From Akkermansiaceae bacterium (lineage in GTDB: Bacteria > Verrucomicrobiota > Verrucomicrobiia > Verrucomicrobiales > Akkermansiaceae), in contig CAIKDP010000360.1 of assembly GCA_903826205.1 (NCBI GenBank), positions 1 to 53,614 of the forward strand: DNA of 53,614 nucleotides, read 5' to 3'. Below are positions 39,914 through 48,616 of this stretch, piece after piece (position 1 is the stretch's first letter; each line of letters begins with the position of its first letter). The position numbers were made by a program, and so were the translations under genes. A model generated the notes under the pieces. That model made no database searches, was not told the origin of the DNA, and saw only the letters and a list, made by a program, of their open reading frames with translations.

Positions 39914-41005
39914 ATGTCGCGTGTGCATGTTGGTTTAGGGGAGCGGTCCTACGATGTTCTGGTAGAACCCGGCCTGCTCGGGCGGGCGGGTGTGGCCATC
40001 AGCGCGAGTGGTCTGGGCGGTCGGCGATTGGCCGTCATCAGCGACGACCGGGTGGCGCGCTATCACAGCGCGGCGTTGCTCGATTCGCTGGCGTCAGCGG
40101 GCTTCAGCCCCACCTTGCATATCATCCCCGCCGGTGAAGCTTCAAAGACCATGGCGCAGACGGAGAGCGTCTGCCGCGAGATGATCCGCGCCGGTCATGA
40201 CCGCAGGTCCATGGTGGTGGCCCTTGGCGGAGGGGTCGTTGGCGATCTTGCGGGCTTTGTAGCGGCGATTTTTTTCCGTGGCATTCCCTTTGTGCAAATC
40301 CCCACCACCATCGTCGCCCAGGTGGATTCCTCCGTGGGTGGCAAGACCGGCGTCAACGTCGGCGAGGGGAAAAACCTGCTAGGGGCGTTCCACCAACCGC
40401 GGTTGGTGCTGGTAGATCCGGAGACCTTGCGCACGTTGCCGGGGCGTGAGTTCTGCGAGGGTTTTGCCGAGGCGATCAAGCACGCAGCCATTCGCGACGC
40501 CGCGATGCTCGATGAACTCGCCGCCTTGGATCCAGCCAAGCGTGAGGTGCCGGCCGACCTGATCGCGCGCAACATTGCGATCAAGGCGCGCATTGTCGAA
40601 GCCGACGAGCACGAAACCCTCGGCATCCGCGCCCTGCTCAACTTCGGCCACACCATTGGCCACGGCGTTGAGGCGGCGATTCCCTACGGCGAAATGCTCC
40701 ACGGCGAGGCCATTTCCCTGGGCTTGCGAGCGGCCTTATTCCTCTCGGGACGCCACTGCCAACTGGCACCCGCAGCCACGCGTGCGATACTCGAGTTGTT
40801 GGATAAGTATCATCTGCCCTTGGTGCTTTCAGAAAAGATCGCCACCCCGACCATCATGGAAAAACTTGCGCGGGACAAGAAGTTCGCCGCCGGCAGGATC
40901 CGCTTTGTTCTGTTAGAATCAGCGGGTGATGCCAAGGTCAGCGAGGGCGTGACGCACGCTGACTTGCACGATGCGATCGAGCATCTGCGGGCCCCCTGGG
41001 ATTGA
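39914..41005 (+). CDS. aroB: 3-dehydroquinate synthase
   Basis: This is the second enzyme of the shikimate pathway, converting DAHP to 3-dehydroquinate (NAD, Zn/Co). It is 363 residues from the ATG at 39914. NAD and substrate motifs: PAGEASKTMAQ, ALGGGVVGDLAGFVAAIFFRG, PTTIVAQVDSSVGGKTGVN, GKNLLGAFHQP. Metal ligands are in EGFAEAIKHAAI, LNFGHTIGHGVE and GEMLHGEAISLG. An earlier in-frame ATG at 39878 is possible. EboD is a relative of AroB, and eboB/eboE-like genes lie 8 kb away, but the full set of AroB motifs favours the shikimate enzyme. Confidence 0.93.
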   Translation: MSRVHVGLGERSYDVLVEPGLLGRAGVAISASGLGGRRLAVISDDRVARYHSAALLDSLASAGFSPTLHIIPAGEASKTMAQTESVCREMIRAGHDRRSMVVALGGGVVGDLAGFVAAIFFRGIPFVQIPTTIVAQVDSSVGGKTGVNVGEGKNLLGAFHQPRLVLVDPETLRTLPGREFCEGFAEAIKHAAIRDAAMLDELAALDPAKREVPADLIARNIAIKARIVEADEHETLGIRALLNFGHTIGHGVEAAIPYGEMLHGEAISLGLRAALFLSGRHCQLAPAATRAILELLDKYHLPLVLSEKIATPTIMEKLARDKKFAAGRIRFVLLESAGDAKVSEGVTHADLHDAIEHLRAPWD

Positions 41006-41056
41006 GCGAGGGATCAGGATTACCGCCTGCTTCTAGCGGATGTTTTACTCGCCACT

Positions 41057-41863
41057 TTGGGAAAACGGGTGCATCCTGATGACGTGATCTGGCGCCTGTT
41101 ATCTCTCTTGGCTTTGACGATGGCACTGAGCCATGCCCAAAAGACTGAAGCCCCTGAAAAGGCCAAAGTGGCACCACGCTGCCTGCGCCTGTTGCCGCTG
41201 GGTGAAACGCCGCCATTCCGGCAGGATGTCCGCGATGGGGTGCGATATGAGCTTGAGCCTGATCCGGGGAGCATTCCCCCCAGGCAAGTCCGCCTAGGCA
41301 CCGGCGACGCCTCTGTCCTCATCCGCCTCAACCTCGGACGGGCGTCCGAGCCTATCAAAATTCCCGAAGGCACGGCACCCGCCATCTTGCGCGAGGCCAG
41401 CGCGCCGAATGATCCCTCGACCAAACCCTGGTTAGTCGTTCGGTTGCCGGAGACCGGGGATGCGTTGGCGGTCATCTGGCGTGAGTCAGGAACCCAGTGG
41501 AACAAGCCGCGAAGCTTCACCTTCGCCGATTCCGCCGCGGCTTTTCCGGCGGGCTCGATACGGATTGTCAACCTGCTACCTGTGGAGAGCGCGGTGATCT
41601 TTGGCACGGAACGTGTGCTCCTCATGCCCGGCAAGTCCATGGTCAAAGCCATCCCCATCGGCACGGATCTGCCGATCCAAGTTGCCTTCAAAAACCCCAC
41701 CGGACAATATCAACGGTTTTATACGGGCTCTGTTTTGCTCAACCCGCATGAACGGGCCCAGATTTTCGTCCACCGTGCCGACGGCGAAAAACCCCGGCAG
41801 GCGGCAAAAGTGAGCACCTACAACGAGGCCGCCCCGACCGCAGCGCCCAACCCCACTGAATAG
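41057..41863 (+). CDS. hypothetical secreted protein
   Basis: This protein of up to 268 residues is one I do not recognise. A hydrophobic segment near the start (IWRLLSLLALTMALSHAQ) looks like a signal peptide with cleavage after SHA. If so, the real start may be a GTG or ATG inside the first 12 codons. The mature part is Pro-rich with beta-type segments (PWLVVRLPETGDALAVIW, RQVRLGTGDASVLIRLNL) and no catalytic motif that I can see. It is convergent with another lineage-specific gene 8 bases away. Confidence 0.6.
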   Translation: MGKRVHPDDVIWRLLSLLALTMALSHAQKTEAPEKAKVAPRCLRLLPLGETPPFRQDVRDGVRYELEPDPGSIPPRQVRLGTGDASVLIRLNLGRASEPIKIPEGTAPAILREASAPNDPSTKPWLVVRLPETGDALAVIWRESGTQWNKPRSFTFADSAAAFPAGSIRIVNLLPVESAVIFGTERVLLMPGKSMVKAIPIGTDLPIQVAFKNPTGQYQRFYTGSVLLNPHERAQIFVHRADGEKPRQAAKVSTYNEAAPTAAPNPTE

Positions 41864-41871
41864 CGTGGAAA

Positions 41872-42882
41872 CTACAATTTTTCATCCCACGATTTTTCAC
41901 CCATCACCCAGTCCTCGGCCAGAACCCTGACAATTTCAAACTGCCAGCGATCCGCACCCTCCACGCGGCGGATTTCCAAAGTCGCCCGGCTGACGGCAAT
42001 CTCGCCGTGCGACCACATCGCCTCCATCGCCCGGTGCTGAGCCGAGCCCGCCTTGCAATAGCCAACCAGCACCTCGTCGACGTCTGGAGAGGCCAGCTTA
42101 TAGGCCGCCCATTTGCGATCATCTGAGAAGGGACCATTGAAGTACAGGTCCTTCGCCGTATAGACACGAACGATGGCCGTGCTTGCCTTTTTTTCCAACA
42201 AATCCGCCAATGCCGGCTTGCCCCATCTGGCAAAGGCGGCAAAATCCATCTTCCAAATCCCGTTTGCATCCGGAGTTAGAATGGCCATGCGGCTTTTGGG
42301 CTTGTCCATGGAGGCAAACATCACCTGCACCCCCTCGAGTTGGAGGTCGTTCTTGTAGAGACTGCTCATCCAGAGGTAGTCAGAAATCTCACCGTCTTTG
42401 AGTCTCAGTGTTTTCAAGAAATCGACCACTTCAAGGACCGTCGCCTCCCCCGGATGGATCAAGGCATCCACCTCGGACGGATTGCGTAGCGCTAGCGCTT
42501 TCTTGACCAAGGCCAACGCCTCTTCCTGGCTCGGAGACTTGAACTTGGACGCCACCCTAACTACGGGTTCCGCTCCGCCCGCATCTCTCTCAGCCACCTC
42601 CTCGTTCTGTCGGAATCGAAGGATGAGCCAACAGGCAAGGGCCAGCATCAAGGCCGCCAGCGCGCCGCCCCCGATGAGGATGGACCACTTGATGATAAAG
42701 CCACGTCGCTCCTGCTGGCGCTGATCTCGACGACTGTCGCGATGACGGCGGGTGTGGAGCACCCCGCGCCTGCCGTAGCCCGGCATCTTTGCCACTCTGC
42801 CCAAATCGGGCGCACTTCCTGGCTTGCGGGAATTCACTCCTGCCTGCATGCCAAGTCGCACTCCTCTGAATTTCATCGGCAA
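41872..42882 (-). CDS. hypothetical single-pass membrane protein
   Basis: This protein is up to 336 residues. A basic N-terminal region (RRHRDSRRDQRQQERRG) is followed by one transmembrane helix (WSILIGGGALAALMLALACWLIL) and a ~240-residue outer domain. An early part of that domain (PSQEEALALVKKALALRNP) looks like a helical scaffold. The positive-inside rule puts the N-terminus in the cytosol. The first ~35 residues may be upstream of the real start. I cannot assign a function; it resembles the many Verrucomicrobial 'TM plus periplasmic domain' proteins of unknown role. Confidence 0.6.
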   Translation of the reverse strand: MPMKFRGVRLGMQAGVNSRKPGSAPDLGRVAKMPGYGRRGVLHTRRHRDSRRDQRQQERRGFIIKWSILIGGGALAALMLALACWLILRFRQNEEVAERDAGGAEPVVRVASKFKSPSQEEALALVKKALALRNPSEVDALIHPGEATVLEVVDFLKTLRLKDGEISDYLWMSSLYKNDLQLEGVQVMFASMDKPKSRMAILTPDANGIWKMDFAAFARWGKPALADLLEKKASTAIVRVYTAKDLYFNGPFSDDRKWAAYKLASPDVDEVLVGYCKAGSAQHRAMEAMWSHGEIAVSRATLEIRRVEGADRWQFEIVRVLAEDWVMGEKSWDEKL

Positions 42883-42920
42883 GTTGGGTTATAGCAGCTG
42901 GTTGTTACAGAGCCACAGAC

Positions 42921-43424
42921 TCACCTCGGAACCAAGGTGATGCGCAAGCGTTCATAGTGGTCATTCGACCGGAACAGCCAGCCGGGATTGCGGTCGACCA
43001 CTTCATAACCCGTCAACATGAACTCCTTGAGGAACTGGTTGCTGTTGGGTTCATAGTTTTCCTTGCCGGTGAAGTAACCGCGGATCCGGTACTCGTAGTT
43101 ATTGTCAAAGCCGTAGCGCTGGCCTTCAGGCGCATCTTCCGGCAAACGATCCGGGTTGGTTTTCTTCTGCTCTTTGAAAATCACCAGCTTGGCGCGGCTC
43201 CACGGTTGCCGAGGTTGCCTCAGGTAGCCCCAAAACCGTGTCTTCTCAACGAAATACCGCCTGCCATAGTAAAAGTCTCCAGTCGCTTCGCCGGCAATCG
43301 TGGCATCCCGCTCCGCCTCGGTTGGACCGCCCATATTGGCCGCCCCCATCGACGAACTTCCACAGTGGGTCAGTGCAGTGCACGCCACCACTCCCGCTAA
43401 CAAACGCATGACAATCTTCAGCAC
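42921..43424 (-). CDS. hypothetical lipoprotein
   Basis: This 167-residue protein has a lipoprotein signal: MLKIVMRLLAGVVACTALTHC, with lipobox L-T-H-C and Cys21 as the lipidated residue. The mature part is charged and aromatic (GDFYYGRRYFVEKTRFWGYLR, YEYRIRGYFTGKENYEPNSN) with no known motif. It is probably anchored in an envelope membrane. It is divergent from pdxA with a ~125-base gap that must hold both promoters. Confidence 0.65.
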   Translation of the reverse strand: MLKIVMRLLAGVVACTALTHCGSSSMGAANMGGPTEAERDATIAGEATGDFYYGRRYFVEKTRFWGYLRQPRQPWSRAKLVIFKEQKKTNPDRLPEDAPEGQRYGFDNNYEYRIRGYFTGKENYEPNSNQFLKEFMLTGYEVVDRNPGWLFRSNDHYERLRITLVPR

Positions 43425-43549
43425 GCTGCAAGCCTATGGGATTTCCACCCGTCGCGGCAAGCACGGATATCGGGATTTCAGGGTGGCCCCGGGCCAAATA
43501 GTTCAATTCCCGCCTTGGCAGGCTAACAAACCCGGTGCATCTTCCGCGC

Positions 43550-44410
43550 ATGCCGCGCATCCTCATCACCTTGGGCGATCCCGCAGGAATCGGCCCGGAA
43601 ATCATCGATCTGGCCCTGGCTTCGGGCCACTTGCCCGCTGGCTTTGATTTTGAAATCCTGGGGGACCCCCGCGCCGGGACCCCTGGAAAGCCTGACGCGC
43701 GGTCGGCCAAAGCCGCGCTTGAGGCGCTCGAAGAAGCGGTCGAGCGGCTCAAAACCGACACCGCGGACGCCGTGGTCACCGGCCCCGTTTCAAAAGAGCG
43801 CTTGCAAGCGATCGGTTTTCCGTTTCCCGGACAAACCGAGTTTTTTGCGGCGGCCTTCGGCGTGTCCGACTACGGCATGCTGCTGACCGGAGACACCCTC
43901 TGCGTGGGTCTCGCCACCATTCACGAACCGCTCGCCAAGGTCCCCACCCTGCTCACCCCGGAATGCATCCTCCGGATCGGCCTGCTCACCGCCGCCTTTC
44001 TTGCCCGGCGTGGTCACTCCCATCCGCGCATTGCCGTGGCCGGGCTCAACCCTCACGCCGGCGAGCACGGCGCCTTCGGCGATGAGGAATCGCGCGTCAT
44101 CCTGCCCGCCATCACCCAGCTCAACCGCCACCTGCCCGGGGTCTTTTCAGGCCCGGCGGTGCCCGACGCCATTTTCCGCGAGGCCGCCCGCGGTGACTAC
44201 GATGCGGTCATAGCCATGTACCACGACCAGGGATTGATCCCGCTAAAGCTGTTAGATTTCGACACTGCGGTCAACGTCACCCTCGGACTGCCCAAGCCGC
44301 GCACCAGTCCGGACCACGGCACTGCCTTTGCACTCGCCGGAAAAGGCCACGCCAATCCTGCCTCGATGCTGGCAGCCATCCGCCTCGCCTGCGAACTGGC
44401 GCGAGGCTGA
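43550..44410 (+). CDS. pdxA: 4-hydroxythreonine-4-phosphate dehydrogenase
   Basis: This is an NAD-dependent enzyme of pyridoxal-phosphate synthesis. At 286 residues it is shorter than the ~329 of E. coli; the missing part lies in the N-terminal region between LGDPAGIGPEII and DAVVTGPVSKERL. Metal ligands look intact in ATIHEPL, MYHDQGLIPLKLL and SPDHGTAFALAGKG. The substrate motif, GHTEFF in E. coli, is GQTEFF here (Gln95). GLNPHAGEHGAFGDEE is conserved. The ATG at 43550 gives the family N-terminus PRILITLGDPAGIGPE; an ATG five codons earlier is less likely. A related PdxA2-type activity cannot be excluded. Confidence 0.88.
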   Translation: MPRILITLGDPAGIGPEIIDLALASGHLPAGFDFEILGDPRAGTPGKPDARSAKAALEALEEAVERLKTDTADAVVTGPVSKERLQAIGFPFPGQTEFFAAAFGVSDYGMLLTGDTLCVGLATIHEPLAKVPTLLTPECILRIGLLTAAFLARRGHSHPRIAVAGLNPHAGEHGAFGDEESRVILPAITQLNRHLPGVFSGPAVPDAIFREAARGDYDAVIAMYHDQGLIPLKLLDFDTAVNVTLGLPKPRTSPDHGTAFALAGKGHANPASMLAAIRLACELARG

Positions 44411-44459
44411 GGATCCCACTTCCAAAATCCTCCGACTTCGGCTACAGTCCGGCCAGCCC

Positions 44460-45641
44460 ATGATCCGCCCCGCGCTAATTGCCGTCCTCACCACCCTGCT
44501 CTGCCTGGCAGCCGATGAGTCCGTGTCCCCGGAGCCCGCCGCGGCCGTCCCGGCGGCAGAGGCCGCGATCCCCGACGATGGGGTCCGGGTTTCGGTGCTC
44601 GGATACCATGATTTTTCCGAAAAGGAACCGGAGACGGCGATGCGGATGCACACCTCGAAGTTCCGCAAACAAATGGAGTCCCTGCGGCAACTGGGCATCA
44701 CCGTCATTACCCTCGAGGACTTCCTCGCCTGGAAGCGCGGCGAAAAGCCAATCCCTGAAAAATCCGTACTCATCACCCTCGATGACGGCTGGAAGTCGGT
44801 ATACACCGATGCCTTGCCCATCCTCAAAGAGTTGGGTTACCCCTTCACGCTCTACCTTTATAAAAACTACATCGATGGCGGGAAAAAGGCCCTGACCACC
44901 GACATGATCAATGAAATGCTCCTGCACGGCGCCTCCCTTGGCAGCCATTCAGTGAGCCATCCCTACCCTGCCGTCTACCGGTCCCAGCGCAATAAAGGCG
45001 ACCATAACTTCGACGCCTTCCTGCGCAAGGAAATGGGGGAATCCAAACGCTTCATCGAATCCAAATTTCCAAGCAAAGTCACCACCTTTGCCTATCCGGG
45101 AGGCTTCATCACCGAGGAAATGCTGCCGCTCGCCGATGAGTTTGGCTACACCTCCCTGTTCACGGTGCTGCCGGGCAAAGTCAAACGCGCCACTCCCGAC
45201 AAGCGCCTTCCCCGCTATATGATTCTGGGCAATTGTGACAAAATCTTCGAAACCGCCACCTCGTTCCATGAGTCCCAAAACACCCCGCCGCCAACGCCGG
45301 GCGGCGCCATGGCCCAACTCACGCAAAGCACCCCCTATCCCGTCACCCCGGAAGCTGGATCGATCATCAACAGCCGCCTCCCCATCATCACCGCCAACCT
45401 CGCCACCCTCACCGATTTCGACCCCAAGTCGCTGGTCATGAAGGTCTCCGGCTTCGGCGAGGTGCCCGCCAAATTCGATTCCACCACCCATCTGCTGTCC
45501 TGGCAAGTCACACGGCGTCTCCGCCAACCGTCCTGTCAGGTCTCTATCACCTGGCTCGACGCCAAGGGCAAAGCCCCGGAAACACCCCTCCGCTGGGCCT
45601 TCCAAATCGACCGCGAATCCGCTTACCTGCCGGATAACTGA
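44460..45641 (+). CDS. polysaccharide deacetylase family protein (NodB domain), secreted
   Basis: This 393-residue protein has an N-terminal signal peptide (MIRPALIAVLTTLLCLAADE). The NodB homology domain shows SVLGYHDF, VLITLDDGWKSVYTDALP with the catalytic/metal Asp pair, GSHSVSHP with the metal His residues, and TTFAYPGG. It is expected to remove N-acetyl groups from a surface or peptidoglycan polysaccharide. A C-terminal ~110-residue region (from about PYPVTPEAG) is a separate beta-rich domain. The start at 44460 was preferred because upstream codons overlap pdxA. ffh follows after a short simple-sequence spacer. Confidence 0.88.
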   Translation: MIRPALIAVLTTLLCLAADESVSPEPAAAVPAAEAAIPDDGVRVSVLGYHDFSEKEPETAMRMHTSKFRKQMESLRQLGITVITLEDFLAWKRGEKPIPEKSVLITLDDGWKSVYTDALPILKELGYPFTLYLYKNYIDGGKKALTTDMINEMLLHGASLGSHSVSHPYPAVYRSQRNKGDHNFDAFLRKEMGESKRFIESKFPSKVTTFAYPGGFITEEMLPLADEFGYTSLFTVLPGKVKRATPDKRLPRYMILGNCDKIFETATSFHESQNTPPPTPGGAMAQLTQSTPYPVTPEAGSIINSRLPIITANLATLTDFDPKSLVMKVSGFGEVPAKFDSTTHLLSWQVTRRLRQPSCQVSITWLDAKGKAPETPLRWAFQIDRESAYLPDN

Positions 45642-45675
45642 CACCTTCTAACTGACAACCTATAACTGCCCCCCC

Positions 45676-47049
45676 ATGTTCTCCTCCCTCGCCGACAGCC
45701 TCGACAAGACCTTCCGCAACCTTCGCGGCGTAGGCCGCATATCCGAAACCAACATTGCCGATGCCCTGCGCGAAATCCGCATCGCCCTGCTCGAAGCCGA
45801 TGTCGAATTCAGTGTTGCCAAGGACTTCATCTCACGCGTCCAAGCCAAGGCGGTCGGTGAGGATGTCCTCAAATCGATCAAACCCGGCGAACAAATCGTC
45901 AAAATCTTCCATGACGAACTCGCCGCCCTGCTCGGTGGGGACCAAACACCGTTGGATCTCAACCCGCCCGCCCGCATCCTCATCTGCGGCCTCAATGGCG
46001 CCGGCAAAACCACCACCGCCGCCAAGCTTGCCCTCCGCCTCAAAAAGGAAGGCCGCCGCCCGCTCCTCATCGCCTGCGACCTCTACCGCCCGGCCGCCAT
46101 CGACCAACTCGCCACCCTCGCCCGACAAGTCGATGTCCCCTGCTACACGCCGGATGCCGCGGAAACCGATGTCGTCAAAGTCGCCAAGGATGCCCTGGTC
46201 TGGGCCGAGACCCAACACGGCACCGTGCTCATCTTCGATACCGCGGGCCGTCAGGAAATCGACCAGCGCCTCATCGCGGAACTCAAACGCCTCCATGAGT
46301 TCCTCAATCCCAAGGAAACCCTCCTTGTCGCCGACTCCGCCACCGGCCAACAGGCCGTCTCCGTCGCCAAACACTTCGATGACGCCGTCGGCATCACCGG
46401 CATCGTTCTAACAAAAATGGACGGTGACGCCCGCGGCGGCGCCGCCCTTTCGATGCGCGCAGTCACCGGCAAGCCGATCAAATTCGCCGGCGAAGGCGAA
46501 AAGCTCGAGCAACTTTTTGAGTTCCATCCGCAGCGCATGGCTGACCGTATCCTCGGCATGGGCGACATCGTCGCGATGGTCGAACAAGTCGCCGACAAGG
46601 TCAGCGAGGCCGACGCCATGCACTCGATGAAGCGCATCCAAGCCGGCAAGTTCGACTTCACCGACTTTCTGGACCAAATGCGGATGATCCAGAAGTTAGG
46701 GCCGCTCGAAGGGTTGCTCGGCTTGATGCCCGGCTTCAGCAAAATCAAGAAGCAATTGCCCAAAGGCGCGTTGGACAACAAGAAGCTCAAGTCCACCGAG
46801 GCCATTGTTCTATCCATGACCCTCGAGGAGCGCCGCCGCCCCGAAATCATCAAGGGCTCCCGCCGCCAGCGCATCGCCGACGGCTCGGGCACCTCCCTCA
46901 TGGCCGTCAACCAACTCATCAAACAATTCAGCGAAATGCGCAAGATGATGAAGTCCCCCGGAAAAATGAAAGACATGATGCGCCAGATGGGTGGCGCCGG
47001 CGGCATGAAGGACATGCTCAAAGGCCTCGGCGGCAAAATGCCATTTTGA
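45676..47049 (+). CDS. ffh: signal recognition particle protein Ffh
   Basis: This SRP GTPase targets nascent membrane proteins. It is 457 residues. N domain (LADSLDKTFRNLRGVGRISE); G domain with GLNGAGKTTTAAKLA, DLYRPAAIDQL, IFDTAGRQEID and LTKMDGDARGGAALS; then a Met-rich M domain (FSEMRKMMKSPGKMKDMMRQ) that binds 4.5S RNA and signal sequences. LGMGDIVAMVEQV marks the G-M linker. I searched the flanks by eye for a 4.5S RNA gene and did not find one. A hairpin-pair repeat element lies directly downstream. Confidence 0.96.
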   Translation: MFSSLADSLDKTFRNLRGVGRISETNIADALREIRIALLEADVEFSVAKDFISRVQAKAVGEDVLKSIKPGEQIVKIFHDELAALLGGDQTPLDLNPPARILICGLNGAGKTTTAAKLALRLKKEGRRPLLIACDLYRPAAIDQLATLARQVDVPCYTPDAAETDVVKVAKDALVWAETQHGTVLIFDTAGRQEIDQRLIAELKRLHEFLNPKETLLVADSATGQQAVSVAKHFDDAVGITGIVLTKMDGDARGGAALSMRAVTGKPIKFAGEGEKLEQLFEFHPQRMADRILGMGDIVAMVEQVADKVSEADAMHSMKRIQAGKFDFTDFLDQMRMIQKLGPLEGLLGLMPGFSKIKKQLPKGALDNKKLKSTEAIVLSMTLEERRRPEIIKGSRRQRIADGSGTSLMAVNQLIKQFSEMRKMMKSPGKMKDMMRQMGGAGGMKDMLKGLGGKMPF

Positions 47050-47090
47050 AGACAGCAGACAAGAGGCAAGGTGAATGACGAATAACTCAA

Positions 47091-47198
47091 GGAGGGGCGA
47101 TCTCCGAATCGCCCTCGACCAAGTGGGGACAATTAAAAGCGGATTCCCCCCTCTCATTGGTTCAACATGGGCAACGGCGGATCGGAGTCCGCCGCTCC
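47091..47198. repeat. GGAG-headed hairpin-pair element (copy 1)
   Basis: This is a 108-bp element. The left part, on plus, is GGAG then GGGCGAT-CTCCGA-ATCGCCC (47091-47114). The right part, on minus, is GGAG then CGGCGGA-CTCCGA-TCCGCCG (47175-47198). Both heads are preceded by TCAA. The two stems differ in sequence, but each is perfectly self-complementary with the same loop. A second element of 109 bp with the same design lies at 48440-48548. Confidence 0.85.
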
Positions 47199-47220
47199 TT
47201 GATAACATCTAACATCCATC

Positions 47221-48069
47221 TTGCCCCCCCCCATCTACATCTGCGGCCCCACCGCCTCCGGCAAATCTGAGCTGGCATTGGAATTGGCGGCGCAACTCGA
47301 CGGCGAGATCGTCAACGCCGATGCCTTCCAACTCTATCACGGCTTGGAAATCGTCAGTGCCGCGCCCGGCGCGGCCGAAATGTCGCAAGTGCCGCATCAC
47401 CTCTACGGTGTGTTAGATCCAGGCACCGCCGCGGATGCCGGCTACTACCTGCGGCTGGCCCGACCGGTCATCGAGGACATCCAGGCCCGCGGCAAAACGC
47501 CGGTGGTCACCGGCGGCTCAGGTCTCTATCTGAAATTCCTGACCCACGGACCGGCGCCGCTGCCCACCGGGGATGCCACGCTGCGCGCGGAACTCGACGC
47601 CACCCCGCTGGAGGAATTGGTCGCCCGCCTGCGCGCCTTGGATCCGGTGGAGGCCGGCCGCACCGCGTTGAAAAACCGCCGCTTCGTCTCGCGCGCTCTG
47701 GAAATCTGCCTCCTCAGCGGCCAACGAGCGTCCGACTTGCGCGACCGTTGGGAATCCCAAACCGCCGAACTCTCGTCCCAGCTTCACGGCTGCGTCATCC
47801 AACGCAGCCGGCCCGACCTCCACGCCCGCATTGCATGCCGCACCCGCGCCATGCTCGTGGGCGGTGCCATCGCCGAGGTTGCATCTCTAACCAACGCATC
47901 CGCCAACTGTGAAAAGGCCATCGGTGTGCGCGAGATCCGCGCCCTGTTAGCCGGGGAAATCGACCGTGCCACTTGTGAGGACCTCATCAACGCCGCCACC
48001 CGCCAATACGCCAAGCGCCAGGAATCCTGGTTCCGCCGCGAACATTGGCTGCAACCTGTCCCAAGATAA
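47221..48069 (+). CDS. miaA: tRNA dimethylallyltransferase
   Basis: This enzyme adds the isopentenyl group to A37 of tRNAs reading UNN codons. It is 282 residues from a TTG start (TTGCCCCCCCCCATC...), since no ATG lies nearby in frame and the P-loop motif follows at once. Motifs: YICGPTASGKSELALELA, NADAFQLYHGLEIVSAAP, HHLYGVLDP, TPVVTGGSGLYLKFLTHG, and the C-terminal AIGVREIRALLAGE and TRQYAKRQESWFR. The usual MiaA motif 'DS.Q.Y' reads DAFQLY here. A run of C directly after the start codon and the rare start may reduce expression. Confidence 0.92.
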   Translation: MPPPIYICGPTASGKSELALELAAQLDGEIVNADAFQLYHGLEIVSAAPGAAEMSQVPHHLYGVLDPGTAADAGYYLRLARPVIEDIQARGKTPVVTGGSGLYLKFLTHGPAPLPTGDATLRAELDATPLEELVARLRALDPVEAGRTALKNRRFVSRALEICLLSGQRASDLRDRWESQTAELSSQLHGCVIQRSRPDLHARIACRTRAMLVGGAIAEVASLTNASANCEKAIGVREIRALLAGEIDRATCEDLINAATRQYAKRQESWFRREHWLQPVPR

Positions 48070-48126
48070 CCCGCCCGGCCGCCACTTAGCGGTGGGCATT
48101 TCGGAATTCCCCCTTATACTTCCGCC

Positions 48127-48387
48127 ATGCCGAGCAAGCAGGAACTCCTCGACCTCCAATTCATCGATGCACGCCACAAGCTCATCGACCTCGCCGCCTT
48201 TCTCGATCGCATCGATCGCCACCCCGGAGCCGACGATTTCCGCTATGCAGCCCTCAAGGCGGCCCTTCCGATCTTGCTGACCGATCGACCGGATCGCGCC
48301 CGCGCCGTGCTCGACGCCTTCTCCGACCACAGCACGGAACCCATCCCCAAGGCCGTCTTCCAAGGCGCCCTCGGCGCGCCGCGTTAG
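48127..48387 (+). CDS. hypothetical small protein
   Basis: This 86-residue, probably all-helical, acidic/basic-mixed cytosolic protein (MPSKQELLDLQFIDARHKLI start) has no motif that I recognise. It lies between miaA and the eboB-like gene on the same strand. It is too short for EboA. I list it because the frame is clean, the codon usage matches its neighbours and the start is unambiguous. Confidence 0.6.
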   Translation: MPSKQELLDLQFIDARHKLIDLAAFLDRIDRHPGADDFRYAALKAALPILLTDRPDRARAVLDAFSDHSTEPIPKAVFQGALGAPR

Positions 48388-48439
48388 CAAGCCATGCCTG
48401 GACACTCCCAACTCACTTGGCCTCAATGGCGCCAGATAT

Positions 48440-48548
48440 GGAGCGACGACATTCTTGTCGTCGTGCGGGGCAATTGTCCATGCACAGAGCCTTCGGCGCA
48501 TACTCAGCGACCACGTTTCCACAACCACCACAGGAATGTGGTGGCTCC
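48440..48548. repeat. GGAG-headed hairpin-pair element (copy 2)
   Basis: This is a 109-bp element. The left part, on plus, is GGAG then CGACGACA-TTCT-TGTCGTCG (48440-48463). The right part, on minus, is GGAG then CCACCACA-TTCC-TGTGGTGG (48525-48548). Both stems are perfect 8-bp palindromes of unrelated sequence. Downstream (48575-48606) GACCTTCAGAC occurs twice five bases apart, just before the eboB-like gene. Confidence 0.85.
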
Positions 48549-48616
48549 TTATCTTCCGCAACCCCCACAGGAGGCTCTTCGACCTTCAGACTTTTAGACC
48601 TTCAGACATCTTCCGC

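Noticed and set aside
39665..39928. Long N-terminus of the cupin protein
   Set aside because: The extension is Arg/His/Pro-rich, lacks similarity to cupins and overlaps the aroB upstream region; MEIRQRD at 39664 fits the fold.
39914..41005. aroB as the EboD of the nearby ebo-like genes
   Set aside because: It is more than 7 kb from the eboB/eboE-like pair and has the full catalytic set of shikimate-pathway AroB.
45640..47220. 4.5S (SRP) RNA gene beside ffh
   Set aside because: The hairpins found at 47091-47198 are two separate GGAG-headed palindromes shared with a second locus. The conserved GGAA/AGCAG tetraloop helix of SRP RNA is not seen.
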